In this document: positions 25,901 through 33,484 of the stretch, in pieces
Numbering within the stretch: position 1 is the stretch's first letter
Layout: the number at the start of each line of letters is the position of its first letter
Origin: Diadema setosum
Lineage: Eukaryota; Echinodermata; Echinoidea; Diadematoida; Diadematidae
NCBI RefSeq assembly: GCF_964275005.1
Contig: NW_027307681.1
Coordinates: 98,290 to 162,289 of the forward strand
Length of the DNA: 64,000 nucleotides
Reading direction: 5' to 3'
Notes under the pieces: model-generated
The model's database searches: none
The model's input: only the letters and a program-made list of their open reading frames with translations
Told to the model about the DNA's origin: nothing
Made by a program: the position numbers and the translations under genes

Positions 25901-28900
25901 CCTTTCTAAAGAAGGAATATACACGTACACTGCATTATCCATCATGGAATTAAAAGCGTACTTTTTCGTTGATAGGCTAGGGTTAAAAATAAAAAAATAA
26001 AATGAAAAGTCATGACATGTAAATTTGTATTAAAACGTGCAGTAATGAATTAATGCTATTAAGGAGAGAATGAGGGAAAATCTTAGGGGTCCTATCCGTT
26101 TTATCCAGGTTAACTTTGTAGTGTTGAGGTGGGTAGTTTAACCCTATAAAGCCCAGGGGGGGGGGGGGCACATTGTGCCCCCACCATATCTTCATTTGCC
26201 GCTCCTAAACCCTTTACCCGATTTCAACCAAATTTGGTGGCTTTTCCTTAAATCTTATTACAAACATTTTGATATACAATTTAGGTATGTCCGATATTCC
26301 TGTTTGCTATGGCAACCGTAAACTGACAACCATGTTAGTCAGATTTTGTATGATTTTCTGTTTCAATTTCAGTTAACAATATAATTATGGATGAAATTAG
26401 GTTTTCTTGGCTATAGTTTGCTAAAGGAAAGAAATGTGAAGTAATTATGGTTGATAATTACCCTGAAATGGTCGTCTTATTATTTCCTTTATTTTCTATA
26501 TAACATAGGCATCAAACAATAGATATAATAGAAATAATCAAAAATACAGCATTTTTCAAAGATTACCTTTTTATTTTGTGTTATCTTCACACAAGCTTTG
26601 CCTGGAATATCATTTGTTTATCATAATATCAATCTGTAAACTTAAAATTTCAGTATTTTGGAAATATGAAATGTGATACAAATATATGCACCCATTCCAA
26701 GCAATACGTAATAGGTTTCATATATTTCTTTATATTGTAATGAATTACGCCCCCACATGTTGACCTTGAGAAATTTCAACCATAACAAATAGTGAACGTT
26801 GACTTGCTCTTCCTTTGTAGTAAATATGAAAATGATTAATATAAAATAACAACATATTTACTGGGGATAAAGAAATAGAAAGAAAAAACATGATTTTAGC
26901 ATATTTTCTATGTATTTTTCAATTTTGGGAAATAATGCCCTCAGTGGGTAACCTTGAGAAATGTTGGGTCATGTAGAGCATGAGTTGCTCTACCCATGTG
27001 CCAAATAATTATGACGGTCATACATCATATGATAAAGAAGTTATGTAGGGGGCACAATGTGCCGCCCCCCCCCCCCCCCCCCCCCCCCCTGGGCCTGGAA
27101 GGGGTCAAAATACCTTGGGCTTTATAGGGTTAAGACCCGACCTACAATGGGTGATCATGAGCACGTAAGGCAAAATAAACAAACGTGTCTGGATTCAAGA
27201 TATTTTTTTTTTCACTTTATCCTACTTTGTTGTGGCAAACTTATAAATGACTGTGGAAAATAGAAAGTTATCTGAGCCCGAAATGTCCTTAAAATACCGT
27301 GATCCACAAATAAAATTGTTGAACAAAAAGTTACAAAACTTGTACTGTAATGTATAACAAAGTACTGAAAGTCAGTCACACTGTGAGCTCTAGTAACAGG
27401 CATAACAAGAAATTCATATCTAACAAAGAACTGACGATTCGAACTTGGTTATGAAATATCACCATAAGTTGTCCAAATAATGATACCCTATATCGACAGA
27501 ATGAATCAAATTTCGTGCACTTACAGTCCACGAAAAGCACAAAAAATGTATCTACACTTTAGATATAGCCTATAACAAACAGAATGATTCAAATTTCGTG
27601 CACTTACAGTCCACAAAAAGCACGAAAAAGTATTTACACTCGAGATATTTTTTTTTTTTTTACTTTTATCGCACGCTGGTATGGTACAAACATAAATGCT
27701 AATGGTATATTTGAGACAGAAAGTTGTCTGATTGTCTGAATTGTCTAACCCTGAGACGTCCTTAAAATACCCTGATTCACAAATACCTCGATCCACAAAT
27801 AAACTTGTTGAAAATAAAGCTAAAATACTTGTATATATATATATATACATATATGTATAACGAAGTACTGAAAGTCAATCCATCACACTGTGAGCTCTAT
27901 AGTAACAGGCTTAACAAGAAATGAAAAATTGAATTCATATTTAACAAAGAATTGGTAATTTGAACTTGATTATGAAATATCACCACAAGTTGTCCAAATA
28001 TATATAGCTTACCAACGAAAAGTACGCTTTTAATTCCATTGATGGATAATGCAGTGTACGTGTATATTCTTTCTTTAGAAAGGAATTTATTAGCATTCTT
28101 GATTAAATTTCCTTTAAGAACAATCAATTGCTCTCTTCTGCTCTTTTCCAAGGTTGTTTCGAATAACCATTTCTCTGTAAATATATACTCTAAAAAGCTA
28201 ATATCAGAATATCGTCGGCTTTGCTCTCTGTATTAACATAGATTTTGAAGGGAATTTTGTGTCCATACATTGCTGGAAACAACATTTGCCTGTAATTTGA
28301 AGTCAAATATGTGCTAAAAGTACGGTAAATGGTACAATGGAGAATGACATGCTTATTGAGCTTTTTGAAAATATGGGCATTAGTTCTTAAGTATTGACAG
28401 CTGAATCCTGATTGGATATTACTGGTTGCCATGGCAACAGGAAAAAAACTTTTTTGAACAATAATCAATAGAAATGTTTGTTTTTAATTCACCTATCTAC
28501 AGAAAAAAACTGAACAAAAAATACCAAAGTTTGCAGCAGTTGGAGGCATTTTTTGGATTATCAATCACCTGTATACATCTGGTTACCATGGTAACCATGC
28601 ATAATATTTTAACTTACAATGTATCCCATTGTTTTGCTGACATCTCTAGCAACATATATATATATATGGTTTTACGGTGTTTTGACGAATTATTCATGAA
28701 ATAACTGCAAAAAACTGTGATTATGTTGTAATTTTCAGTGCCAGCCGTAACCGACCCCAGTCTAGTTTCTAGTCGTTTTTATTTCGTTTATATCTCTCCG
28801 AGTTGCAGCTTGCGCATGTGTAGAAGCCCACTTTATTGTGCTAAGCCGAGCGAAAGCGCATACCAAGTGATTGCGACGCCCGAACGGTTTGGTGTCACAA

Positions 28901-31107
28901 TCACTGGGTATGCAACCTCACTCGGCTTGCTGCAACTCGGAAAAAATATACACGAAATAAAAACGGCTAGAAACTAAACTACACTGACCTCAGCTAGTGA
29001 GTTTGCTGGCAAAAACCCTTGTTTGCTGAGGAAAAGTCTGCGTGCGCTAAGACTACTACACGCACCACTGGCACTGGCGCCTGTAGCAGTGCTAGTGGTG
29101 CGTGTAGTAGTCTTGGCGTGCGCAGACTCTATTTCGAACAATAAGGTCTTGTCGCAACTAAAATGGCCTGTAAAATTTTATTGATACCACAATTTCGAAT
29201 CACATACTACCTAGGGGTGTTCCAGAGAGTCCAACCGACCACCCTACGCAGTCAAACCTTTTCTGCGGGGTGGGTTGAACGAAGTCATTTTTTCTGGGTC
29301 CCTGCGCCTGGACTAAACAGGGATGATCAGGGGCGTCGATCCTACGGGCAGTAAAGCGGCATTTGCCCCGCCCCCATGGAAATCCGTCACATTTCGAATG
29401 TTGACTACTTTAAAGTTGCCCTCAAGACTCATTCGTTCATGACCATTTTCCAGTAGAATTGTATATTATGATGTATATTTTTTCATTATCATTATTGTGT
29501 CATTCATTTTCATGTGCATGTTTGTGCAAGGATTTTTGTATTTCACTTACTTCTTTTACTGCGCCTATGTGGAACTGGCGCATTATAAGTACCCTGTATT
29601 ATTATTATCATTATGTTGATGGACACAAATCATTTGTCCCTCAAGAACCCCGAGATGAGGGAACAACTTTTTTGATTTAATTATTTTCCAAGTATTACGA
29701 GAAGTGTGCACCAGATAATTGACTTGCAATCACAAGAATGCAAAAAACAAAACAAAACAACAAAACCCTGATCAGTCCTTTTCGATAGGCTTTGTACACT
29801 TTTGAGATTGAAACGAATTCCTAATATCTCATCAGTGTGCGCTAGGGGGAAAAGTATTATTTTTGCTCTCCCAAAAAGGAGGATAAAAAAACCAAGGGGG
29901 ATAAAAAAAAAGATATCGATGCGTGGCAATTTTCTTGCTTTTTTGAAAGAAAAAATGTCCAAATATTTTCTCAAAATATGCATAGAGACAGACATCTCGA
30001 AATTACCTGACACAAATGCGACGTGATGATTGGTTGATGTGGATTTATCGGCTGTGCAATAATACGAGAAGTGGGCTATAGATTTTCAGCAAAACACTGA
30101 ATTTAGACCAAATCATACGAGTTTCATCGCGTTTTGCTACAAGCAGTACTATGTTGATTGATTGAATTTCATTAAAAACGGACGTATGGATTTTGCGAAC
30201 AAACTCTTCATATATATACAGAGCGTATCAAAAAAAAGTAATCCAACTTTGGAGGGATGCCATTTCTTCATTGTCAGTTATGAAGAGCACAATGTTAGTT
30301 GTAAGAAAAGAGGAACTCTTCCTCTTTCCATTGATACTTAATCATGTTGACACATGTCATGCATGACCGAGCACATGGACTTTAAGGACAACAATGTCAA
30401 ATTGCACTTTATCCAAGTTTGCGTGTTATTGTGAAGGAACAATGCATATCTCACTGCATGGATGAGATCTGTCAATGAAAGTTGTCAACTCATCAGGCCA
30501 ACCTGCACAACTGCAGATTCGTGTTTTAGGGTTTCTTCTAACGTTTTATGGTTCATAACCTTCAACATGGCCATGCTGTCGATACTTGTTCCTTCCCATT
30601 AAGGCGAAACCATTATCCATTTTACTCTCTTCACATTCAAGACATGGTTTGTCACTGGGAGCTATGTGTTGAATATGAACAGAGAAAAATGGATTGTGTG
30701 GGTTGGCCTCTGTGGGAGCGACCAAGTTTTCAGACAAAAGGCCATGTTGAAGGCCATGGACCACCACATGTTAGGAGAAAACCTAAACACAAACCCTAAA
30801 CACAAAACCTAAACACAAACTTGCATTCGTACAGGCTGGCCTATTTGGCAACTTTCATTGACAGATCTCATCCATGCAGTGAGACATGCATTGTTCCTTC
30901 ACAATAACACGCAAACTTGGAAAAAGTGCAATTTGTCACTGTTGTCTTTAAAGTTCATGTGCTCAGTCATGCATGGCAATTGTCAACACAATTAGGTATC
31001 AATGGAAAGAGGAGTTCCTCTTTTCTTACAACCAACATTGTGCTCTTCATAACTGACAATTAAGAAATAGCAGCCCTCCAAAGTTGATTTACCTTTTTTT
31101 TATACGC

Positions 31108-31153
<46 letters not shown>

Positions 31154-32481
31154 ATATGTATGATGTATATATATTGTGACGAACTCGCCTTCTCGTCGTG
31201 AAGTAAGAGAGTGTATTTGACTGTCTGTACAAATGCCTCCGCGAGCCGTGTCAGGATGGCCGAGTAGACGGGGTTCGTTTTGTCGCAGTTTACAACGATC
31301 CCTTTAAATTATTAAAACTACTAGTCTGTACGCTACCATGTATTATGTTGTGTCAGAAGCAGCTCACCAACACAAGCGGCACGAATACCAAGTTCAGCAT
31401 CACTTAGAGTAGGCCACTCCCAAGCGTCACTTGTAGAGGATGTTAGATTGGTACACTTATTTTGTTACCAACTTTTACTACCAACTCTTACTACCAAGTT
31501 CTGCTACCAAGTTTTGTTACCAACTTTTGCTACCAACTCTTGCTACCAAGTTCTGCTACCAACATTTGCTACCAACTCTTGCTACCAAGTTCTGCTACCA
31601 AGTTTTGTTACCAACTCAATCACGCTAACGTGGAACACCTTTTACAACCATATGGTGGCACAGGTGTCGTTGATGGCACGGGGTAAAGTGCTGTATCGCA
31701 CCTTTACCAACTTCCTCAGGCGACGACTGGAACTTGGATTGGGCACGGACTATGCGACAAGTCACATTACCATTATACCCGAAATCCCACGGCGACGACT
31801 GGACTTGGATTGGGCACGGACTATGCGACAAGTCACATTACCAATATACCCGAAATCCAACGGCTTGCTAGTTGGTCTTCTCAGGAAAGGCGCTCCAGCT
31901 CAGGAACATGTACCACTACTCTCCAGACTGTTGTATTGTGGTAGCACCCTCAAGAAGACACAGCGAAGACAGCAATTCAGGAACACATGTACAGTTTATT
32001 ACTCATAGAGGTAAACAGTAACAACACATTGGAAATGTATCATACACGGGCTACTTGTTGCGGACTATGTCACACAACGGCCACTTTACATGCCTCTCCT
32101 CCTATCGCGGAACGAGGAGACAATTCCGCACGGCCTTGAGCAATGCAGAAAATATTCGCAGTACTCATTCAAATTACTTATTATGTTGGCGTGGTTATCA
32201 AATTCGTACAACGATTATACATTTTAGCAGTATCTCTTGTACATGGTTACTATAATTCGGCATGTATCATCGGTCTAAACCGGAGTTGGTATTAAAATAA
32301 TCCAAACTTGTCCACGACAAACAAGTAACCACATATTAGATAATACATATTTAAACTCATAATGATGCATTACCACATTAAAATGTTTGTCCAACATTCC
32401 GATAATGCGCCCATTTCTATACTACCGGCACAATCGATTATGACAAATTATAATCGAATGGTTAAATCGAATTTCGTTACA

Positions 32482-32534
<53 letters not shown>

Positions 32535-32947
32535 TATAATATATCATATATATGTATACAAGTAATCATTCCCGTTAAATGTCATGTTCTTTCTTCATGT
32601 GCAGAGTCCTTAAATTGAGCTTTCCAAGTAGCGGCGTGTCGGTTTACGCGGCAGCGACTCACTTCTGTTCTCGAATCCAGCTCTTCGGGTTTTTTCCGTT
32701 CTACAAAGACCCGACAAATCGCACCTTGTTTAGGCATTACTACGAACACGCCAAGATCAACTACACGACCAACAAGCATGAAATGCCGGATGAGTTCAAA
32801 ATCTTCCTCAGATTGGACGAGAAGGGCGCCCTCCGCATCGTAAACGACTGCGCCGGAAGATGGAATAACAACTTTCTTAGGGAAAGATTGAAGCACAAGG
32901 AGCACTTGAAAGGGGACGAGTTGGATGACTTAAATGATAGGTTTTGA
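12369..32947 (+). CDS. ST8SIA-like: Alpha-2,8-sialyltransferase-like protein (GT29, ST8Sia type), 5-exon model
   Basis: Predicted Golgi type II membrane enzyme transferring sialic acid from CMP-sialic acid to glycan acceptors. The model joins 12369-12478, 18048-18091, 18306-18391, 19328-19877 and 32607-32947. The phases agree at every junction and total 1131 nt, i.e. 376 residues plus stop, a usual ST8Sia length. Visible are a signal anchor at residues ~6-24 ([19 protein letters not shown]), sialylmotif L at ~131-175 ([20 protein letters not shown]), sialylmotif S at ~270-295 ([15 protein letters not shown] ... FGFFPF), motif III HYYE at 307-310, and motif VS His321-x4-Glu326 (HEMPDEF). Cys345 near the C-terminus fits the second conserved disulfide. 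N-glycosylation sites include NQT in exon 4. The last ~30 residues are a charged extension. The subfamily paralogue and acceptor cannot be told. Exon 2 is the weak part of the model. Confidence 0.85.
13890..14300 (+). pseudogene. Decayed LINE ORF1 fragment (L1-ORF1-like)
   Basis: The plus strand encodes [31 protein letters not shown], a stop, then [20 protein letters not shown] and [11 protein letters not shown]. The order RPIIVKF-x-SY-x-x-R ... NKRKLK ... INLYEDFT is that of the RNA-binding part of L1-type ORF1 proteins. The in-frame stop near 14070 and missing flanks show it is dead. It lies in intron 1 of the sialyltransferase gene. Family assignment is by motif memory. Confidence 0.55.
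14485..14515. repeat. (GA)n microsatellite
   Basis: Uninterrupted gagaga run. Confidence 0.9.
14715..17300 (+). pseudogene. Degenerate non-LTR retrotransposon (endonuclease + RT)
   Basis: Fragments in all three frames read in the expected LINE order. From 14730 comes the endonuclease start ([16 protein letters not shown]), then GGEAALCK, then [10 protein letters not shown] near 15115. Then come N-terminal RT pieces ([22 protein letters not shown]), [60 protein letters not shown] with the FADD catalytic pair near 16910, and thumb segments to about 17300. Many stops and frameshifts are present, so it is inactive. CR1/Jockey group by motif style. It is interrupted by a MITE at 15788-16042 and sits in intron 1 of the sialyltransferase gene. 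Confidence 0.85.
15788..16042. mobile_element. ~255 bp MITE with 36 bp inverted termini inside the RT pseudogene
   Basis: attgaaggggtcggtgcaat atagtgccaacccacac at the left and gtgtgggttagcactatatt gcaccgaccccttcaat at the right are reverse complements with about two mismatches. The interior is AT-rich without a gene. It splits the LINE reading frames, so it inserted after the LINE. No clear target duplication is visible. Confidence 0.85.
17318..17755 (-). mobile_element. Possible LINE 3' UTR, minus strand
   Basis: attcattcattaattcattt atttttcattt at the left edge reads on the minus strand as an (AATG)n-like tail following a non-coding segment (aatgcagcctacaagctcag). This fits the 3' end of an antisense LINE but no coding remnant is attached. 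A (GT)n run follows at 17683-17718 and a G run at 17726-17736. Confidence 0.35.
17756..18047. other. Intron 1 sequence without assignable content
   Basis: AT-rich intronic DNA before candidate exon 2. Confidence 0.4.
18048..18091 (+). CDS. ST8SIA-like: Sialyltransferase candidate exon 2 (stem)
   Basis: It follows a strong acceptor (tgctgttcctctttccag, AG at 18046-18047). Its first base completes the codon left by exon 1 and its last base fits exon 3. It would add [14 protein letters not shown] to the stem. The donor aca|gtgttt at 18092 is weak, so the true linker between exons 1 and 3 may differ. Confidence 0.4.
18306..18391 (+). CDS. ST8SIA-like: Sialyltransferase exon 3 (stem with Cys)
   Basis: The acceptor is ttatctttcag|gtttcc and the donor cga|gtatgtaat. 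It encodes [17 protein letters not shown] then [11 protein letters not shown]. The Phe..Leu..Cys-(D/P) pattern resembles the pre-motif-L region of ST8Sia proteins (family knowledge, by eye). It ends on a codon boundary. Confidence 0.65.
18392..19327. other. Intron 3 of the sialyltransferase model
   Basis: It contains a TTTC microsatellite (18465-18490) and a 126-codon open frame at 18580-18960 with no recognisable motif. I see no splice signals that would make it an exon, so I leave it uncalled. Confidence 0.4.
19328..19877 (+). CDS. ST8SIA-like: Sialyltransferase exon 4: sialylmotif L
   Basis: 550 nt open exon encoding the CMP-sialic acid binding motif L and about 85 following residues. Three AGs lie at the acceptor (tatctagagag). 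Starting at 19328 matches the phase-0 end of exon 3; the first AG would start at 19324 and fit exon 1 directly, so an isoform skipping exons 2-3 is possible. The donor is aa|gtgagtat at 19878, a near-consensus site. The extension of this frame to 19915 is intronic. Confidence 0.9.
19916..20945. other. Start of the 12.7 kb intron, no gene recognised
   Basis: Unique-looking AT-rich sequence. gacgcgctatttt near 20772 and gaaatagcgcgctattcg near 20822 form a loose inverted pair. Confidence 0.4.
20946..21335. repeat. (GTTTT)n and G/C homopolymer-rich tract
   Basis: ttttgttttgttttg runs at 20958-21070, then a G run, a C run (21254-21268), a second G run and a C run separated by ccaatccaaaaagtg. 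The long G and C runs are mutually complementary and could fold. It is not coding. Confidence 0.8.
21436..22620. repeat. ~165 bp satellite with ctcgctcgcttcgctcgctcg core, 8 copies
   Basis: The core palindrome-like block occurs at about 21466, 21585, 21752, 21911, 22080, 22240, 22405 and 22570, spaced 119-169 bp. Each copy also carries cagttgcgcccgatgccccc, tccaaagcgaaagatatagc and ggactgtaaaatgtcaaa. Overlapping ORFs here are satellite frames, not genes. Confidence 0.92.
22836..23006. repeat. (TA)n / (GT)n compound microsatellite
   Basis: tatata with interspersed tatatg to about 22975, then gtgtgtgt at 22987-23003. Confidence 0.95.
23037..23118 (+). mobile_element. SINE/LINE 3' end with (ATT)n tail
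   Basis: ttgaagcgcctggagcactg aaaagtcgacctgtgcgcta tacaagtagccac followed by attattatt. It is a conserved tail segment, and the same segment is found inverted at 23317-23395. Confidence 0.6.
23317..23395 (-). mobile_element. Same SINE/LINE 3' end, inverted copy
   Basis: gataataatgataatgatgg ttacttgtatagtgcacagg tccacc is the reverse complement, with changes, of the tail at 23037-23118. The two tails face each other about 200 bp apart. Confidence 0.55.
23396..24050. other. Intronic, no gene recognised
   Basis: It contains a T run (23626-23644) and C/A runs at 23941-23973. The ORF at 23381-23731 spans these simple tracts and is not supported. Confidence 0.4.
24058..24350. mobile_element. 293 bp MITE, TTA target duplication
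   Basis: TTA at 24055-24057 and 24351-24353 flanks agggggatggctagtacctg ... ggatgattgttccaatcctt and its mirror aaggattggaacaatcatcc ... gccatcccct. The inverted repeats extend about 80 bp each side, so little loop remains. TTA fits PIF/Harbinger-type mobilisation. Confidence 0.85.
24355..24685. other. Intronic spacer
   Basis: Between the MITE and the large foldback. It holds a short ctcgctcgc remnant like the satellite core and a C-rich run, with no gene. Confidence 0.4.
24841..24934. repeat. 94 bp hairpin inside the left foldback arm
   Basis: agtctgcgcacgccaagact actacacgcaccact and its reverse complement end at 24934. The mirror copy in the right arm is 29035-29128. Confidence 0.9.
24995..25206. 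repeat. 212 bp hairpin inside the left foldback arm
   Basis: agtttctagtcgtttttatt tcg ... cgaaataaaaacgactagaaact, with an inner stem gccgagtgaggttgcatacc / ggtatgcgccttcgctcggc. The mirror copy is 28764-28975. These smaller hairpins look like MITEs captured in the arms. Confidence 0.9.
26142..27129. mobile_element. 988 bp TTAA-flanked piggyBac-like non-autonomous element
   Basis: TTAA at 26138-26141 and 27130-27133. Termini are CCCTATAAAGCCC and its reverse complement GGGCTTTATAGGG. Inside these are a G run with gcacattgtgccc on the left and ggcacaatgtgcc with a C run on the right. TTAA duplications and CCC-starting termini are piggyBac features. There is no transposase ORF. It is nested in the loop of the 4.6 kb foldback. 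Confidence 0.85.
27175..28005. repeat. Diverged direct duplication in the foldback loop
   Basis: 27180-27480 and about 27640-28005 share ccttaaaataccctgat, gtataacgaagtactgaaag, cacactgtgagctct and atgaaatatcaccacaagtt gtccaaata in the same order. The unit is about 450-480 bp. Confidence 0.8.
29385..29615 (+). pseudogene. LINE 3' terminus with (ATT)n tail
   Basis: The frame [13 protein letters not shown] ends in a stop at about 29455, like a non-LTR RT C-terminus. Then comes a 3' UTR ending tgcgcctatgtggaactggc gcattataagtaccctgt and attattattatc. Severe 5' truncation. Confidence 0.55.
29616..30218. other. Intronic, no gene recognised
   Basis: Short opposed ORFs only; nothing assignable. 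Confidence 0.4.
30219..31111. mobile_element. 893 bp near-perfect palindromic element, TA-flanked (Tc1/mariner-type ends)
   Basis: The left half (cagagcgtatcaaaaaaaag taatccaactttgg) mirrors the right half (ccaaagttgatttac ... tatacgctctg) almost to the centre near 30660. Mirror-image ORFs occur at 30548 (plus) and 30767 (minus). TA repeats abut both ends, consistent with a TA target. A short tandem repeat, aaacacaaaccctaaacac, sits right of centre (30779-30822). No transposase is present. Confidence 0.85.
31112..31175. repeat. (TA)n microsatellite
   Basis: tatata run directly abutting the palindromic element. Confidence 0.95.
31250..31269 (+). other. tRNA-Leu 5' end-like segment
   Basis: gtcaggatggccgagtagac matches the start of a tRNA-Leu, including the pol III A box (TGGCCGAGT), but what follows is not a tRNA body. 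It may be a SINE head or a tRNA fragment. Confidence 0.4.
31464..31620 (+). repeat. Minisatellite, ~10-13 bp unit (ttgctaccaactc)
   Basis: About 12 copies of the group (g/t)ctaccaa(g/c)t(t/c). Overlapping Cys/Tyr/Gln-rich ORFs in several frames are products of the repeat. Confidence 0.9.
31719..31862 (+). repeat. Tandem duplication, ~72 bp x 2
   Basis: cggcgacgactgg(a)acttggattgggcacgg and cgacaagtcacattacc occur twice in tandem. The surrounding 31270-32480 shows no recognisable gene. Confidence 0.88.
32488..32560. repeat. (AT)n microsatellite
   Basis: atatat run about 45 bp upstream of the terminal sialyltransferase exon. Confidence 0.95.
32607..32947 (+). CDS. ST8SIA-like: Sialyltransferase terminal exon: motifs S, III and VS
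   Basis: The acceptor lies in ttcttcatgtgcagag; using the second AG (32605-32606) keeps phase with exon 4. The exon carries sialylmotif S, HYYE and HEMPDEF, then a charged tail and stop TGA at 32945-32947. It is separated from exon 4 by a 12.7 kb intron packed with repeats. An (AT)n run lies just upstream at 32488-32560. Confidence 0.9.
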
Positions 32948-33182
32948 TATTTTTATATTTACGTATAAGATTCAAAGAAAGTTTCGAATTTTCTCATGAA
33001 TATGCATAATTCAGCGGACCGTCCACTACATGTTGTACTACCTTTTGCACATAGGTATGATAGAGAAGTGGTTTATTACACTGCTGCATTTCTGAAATAT
33101 GTGAGCCTCCTATGTCATCATCCTTGTTCAGTGTAATTTGTTTAAGGTTTTTCAAAGTATTGTTTATCTGCTCAAGAACCGC

Positions 33183-33188
33183 AATAAA
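33183..33188 (+). promoter_or_regulatory. Candidate poly(A) signal of the sialyltransferase gene
   Basis: AATAAA, 236 bp after the stop codon, in an AT-rich 3' flank. It is the first canonical hexamer I found downstream. Confidence 0.35.
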
Positions 33189-33361
33189 TTTTACAAAGTC
33201 ATCCATGGAGCTGTTGATTTATGTACTTCATGATGTTAAATTATGAAAATCGTGTGGAATGCTCCCCTTAATCCTTCTTGTTGATCTCTTTTTAACCTAG
33301 CTCTTCTGCTGACATTTTCGTGCCAATATCAGTGTCACTTGACCCTCTAACGATGGGTCTA

Positions 33362-33387
33362 ACCAGGGAGGTGCACACCTCCCTGGT
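33362..33387. repeat. 26 bp perfect palindrome
   Basis: accagggaggtgc/gcacctccctggt, no loop. The neighbouring 32950-33480 shows no gene. Confidence 0.9.
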
Positions 33388-33484
33388 CTAACATTGACCC
33401 TGCCAATTAGTAACATCCCAGCATCTGCTGTACTCTGCAATCTTGTTGGAGTCCGATGGCCATAAGTGATTGTTTATCTCTGAG

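Larger units (their letters stand above)
24686..29284. mobile_element. 4.6 kb foldback element with ~1.29 kb inverted arms
   Basis: The left arm 24686-25978 and right arm 28006-29284 are reverse complements over their whole length with few changes. Examples are caaccc(c)ccaccccgcagaa, ggttaccatggtaacc, and the frame [20 protein letters not shown] found at 25507 (plus) and 28468 (minus). The central 2 kb holds a TTAA-flanked element and a direct duplication. No transposase, endonuclease or polymerase is seen. It lies in the last intron of the sialyltransferase gene; transcription through it would give a long RNA hairpin. Confidence 0.9.

Noticed and set aside
30548-30799. Mirrored ORFs as a gene pair
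   Set aside because: Both are products of the palindromic element.
31448-32008. 186-codon ORF
   Set aside because: It starts in a minisatellite and passes through a 72 bp tandem duplication; nothing recognisable and no splice signals.
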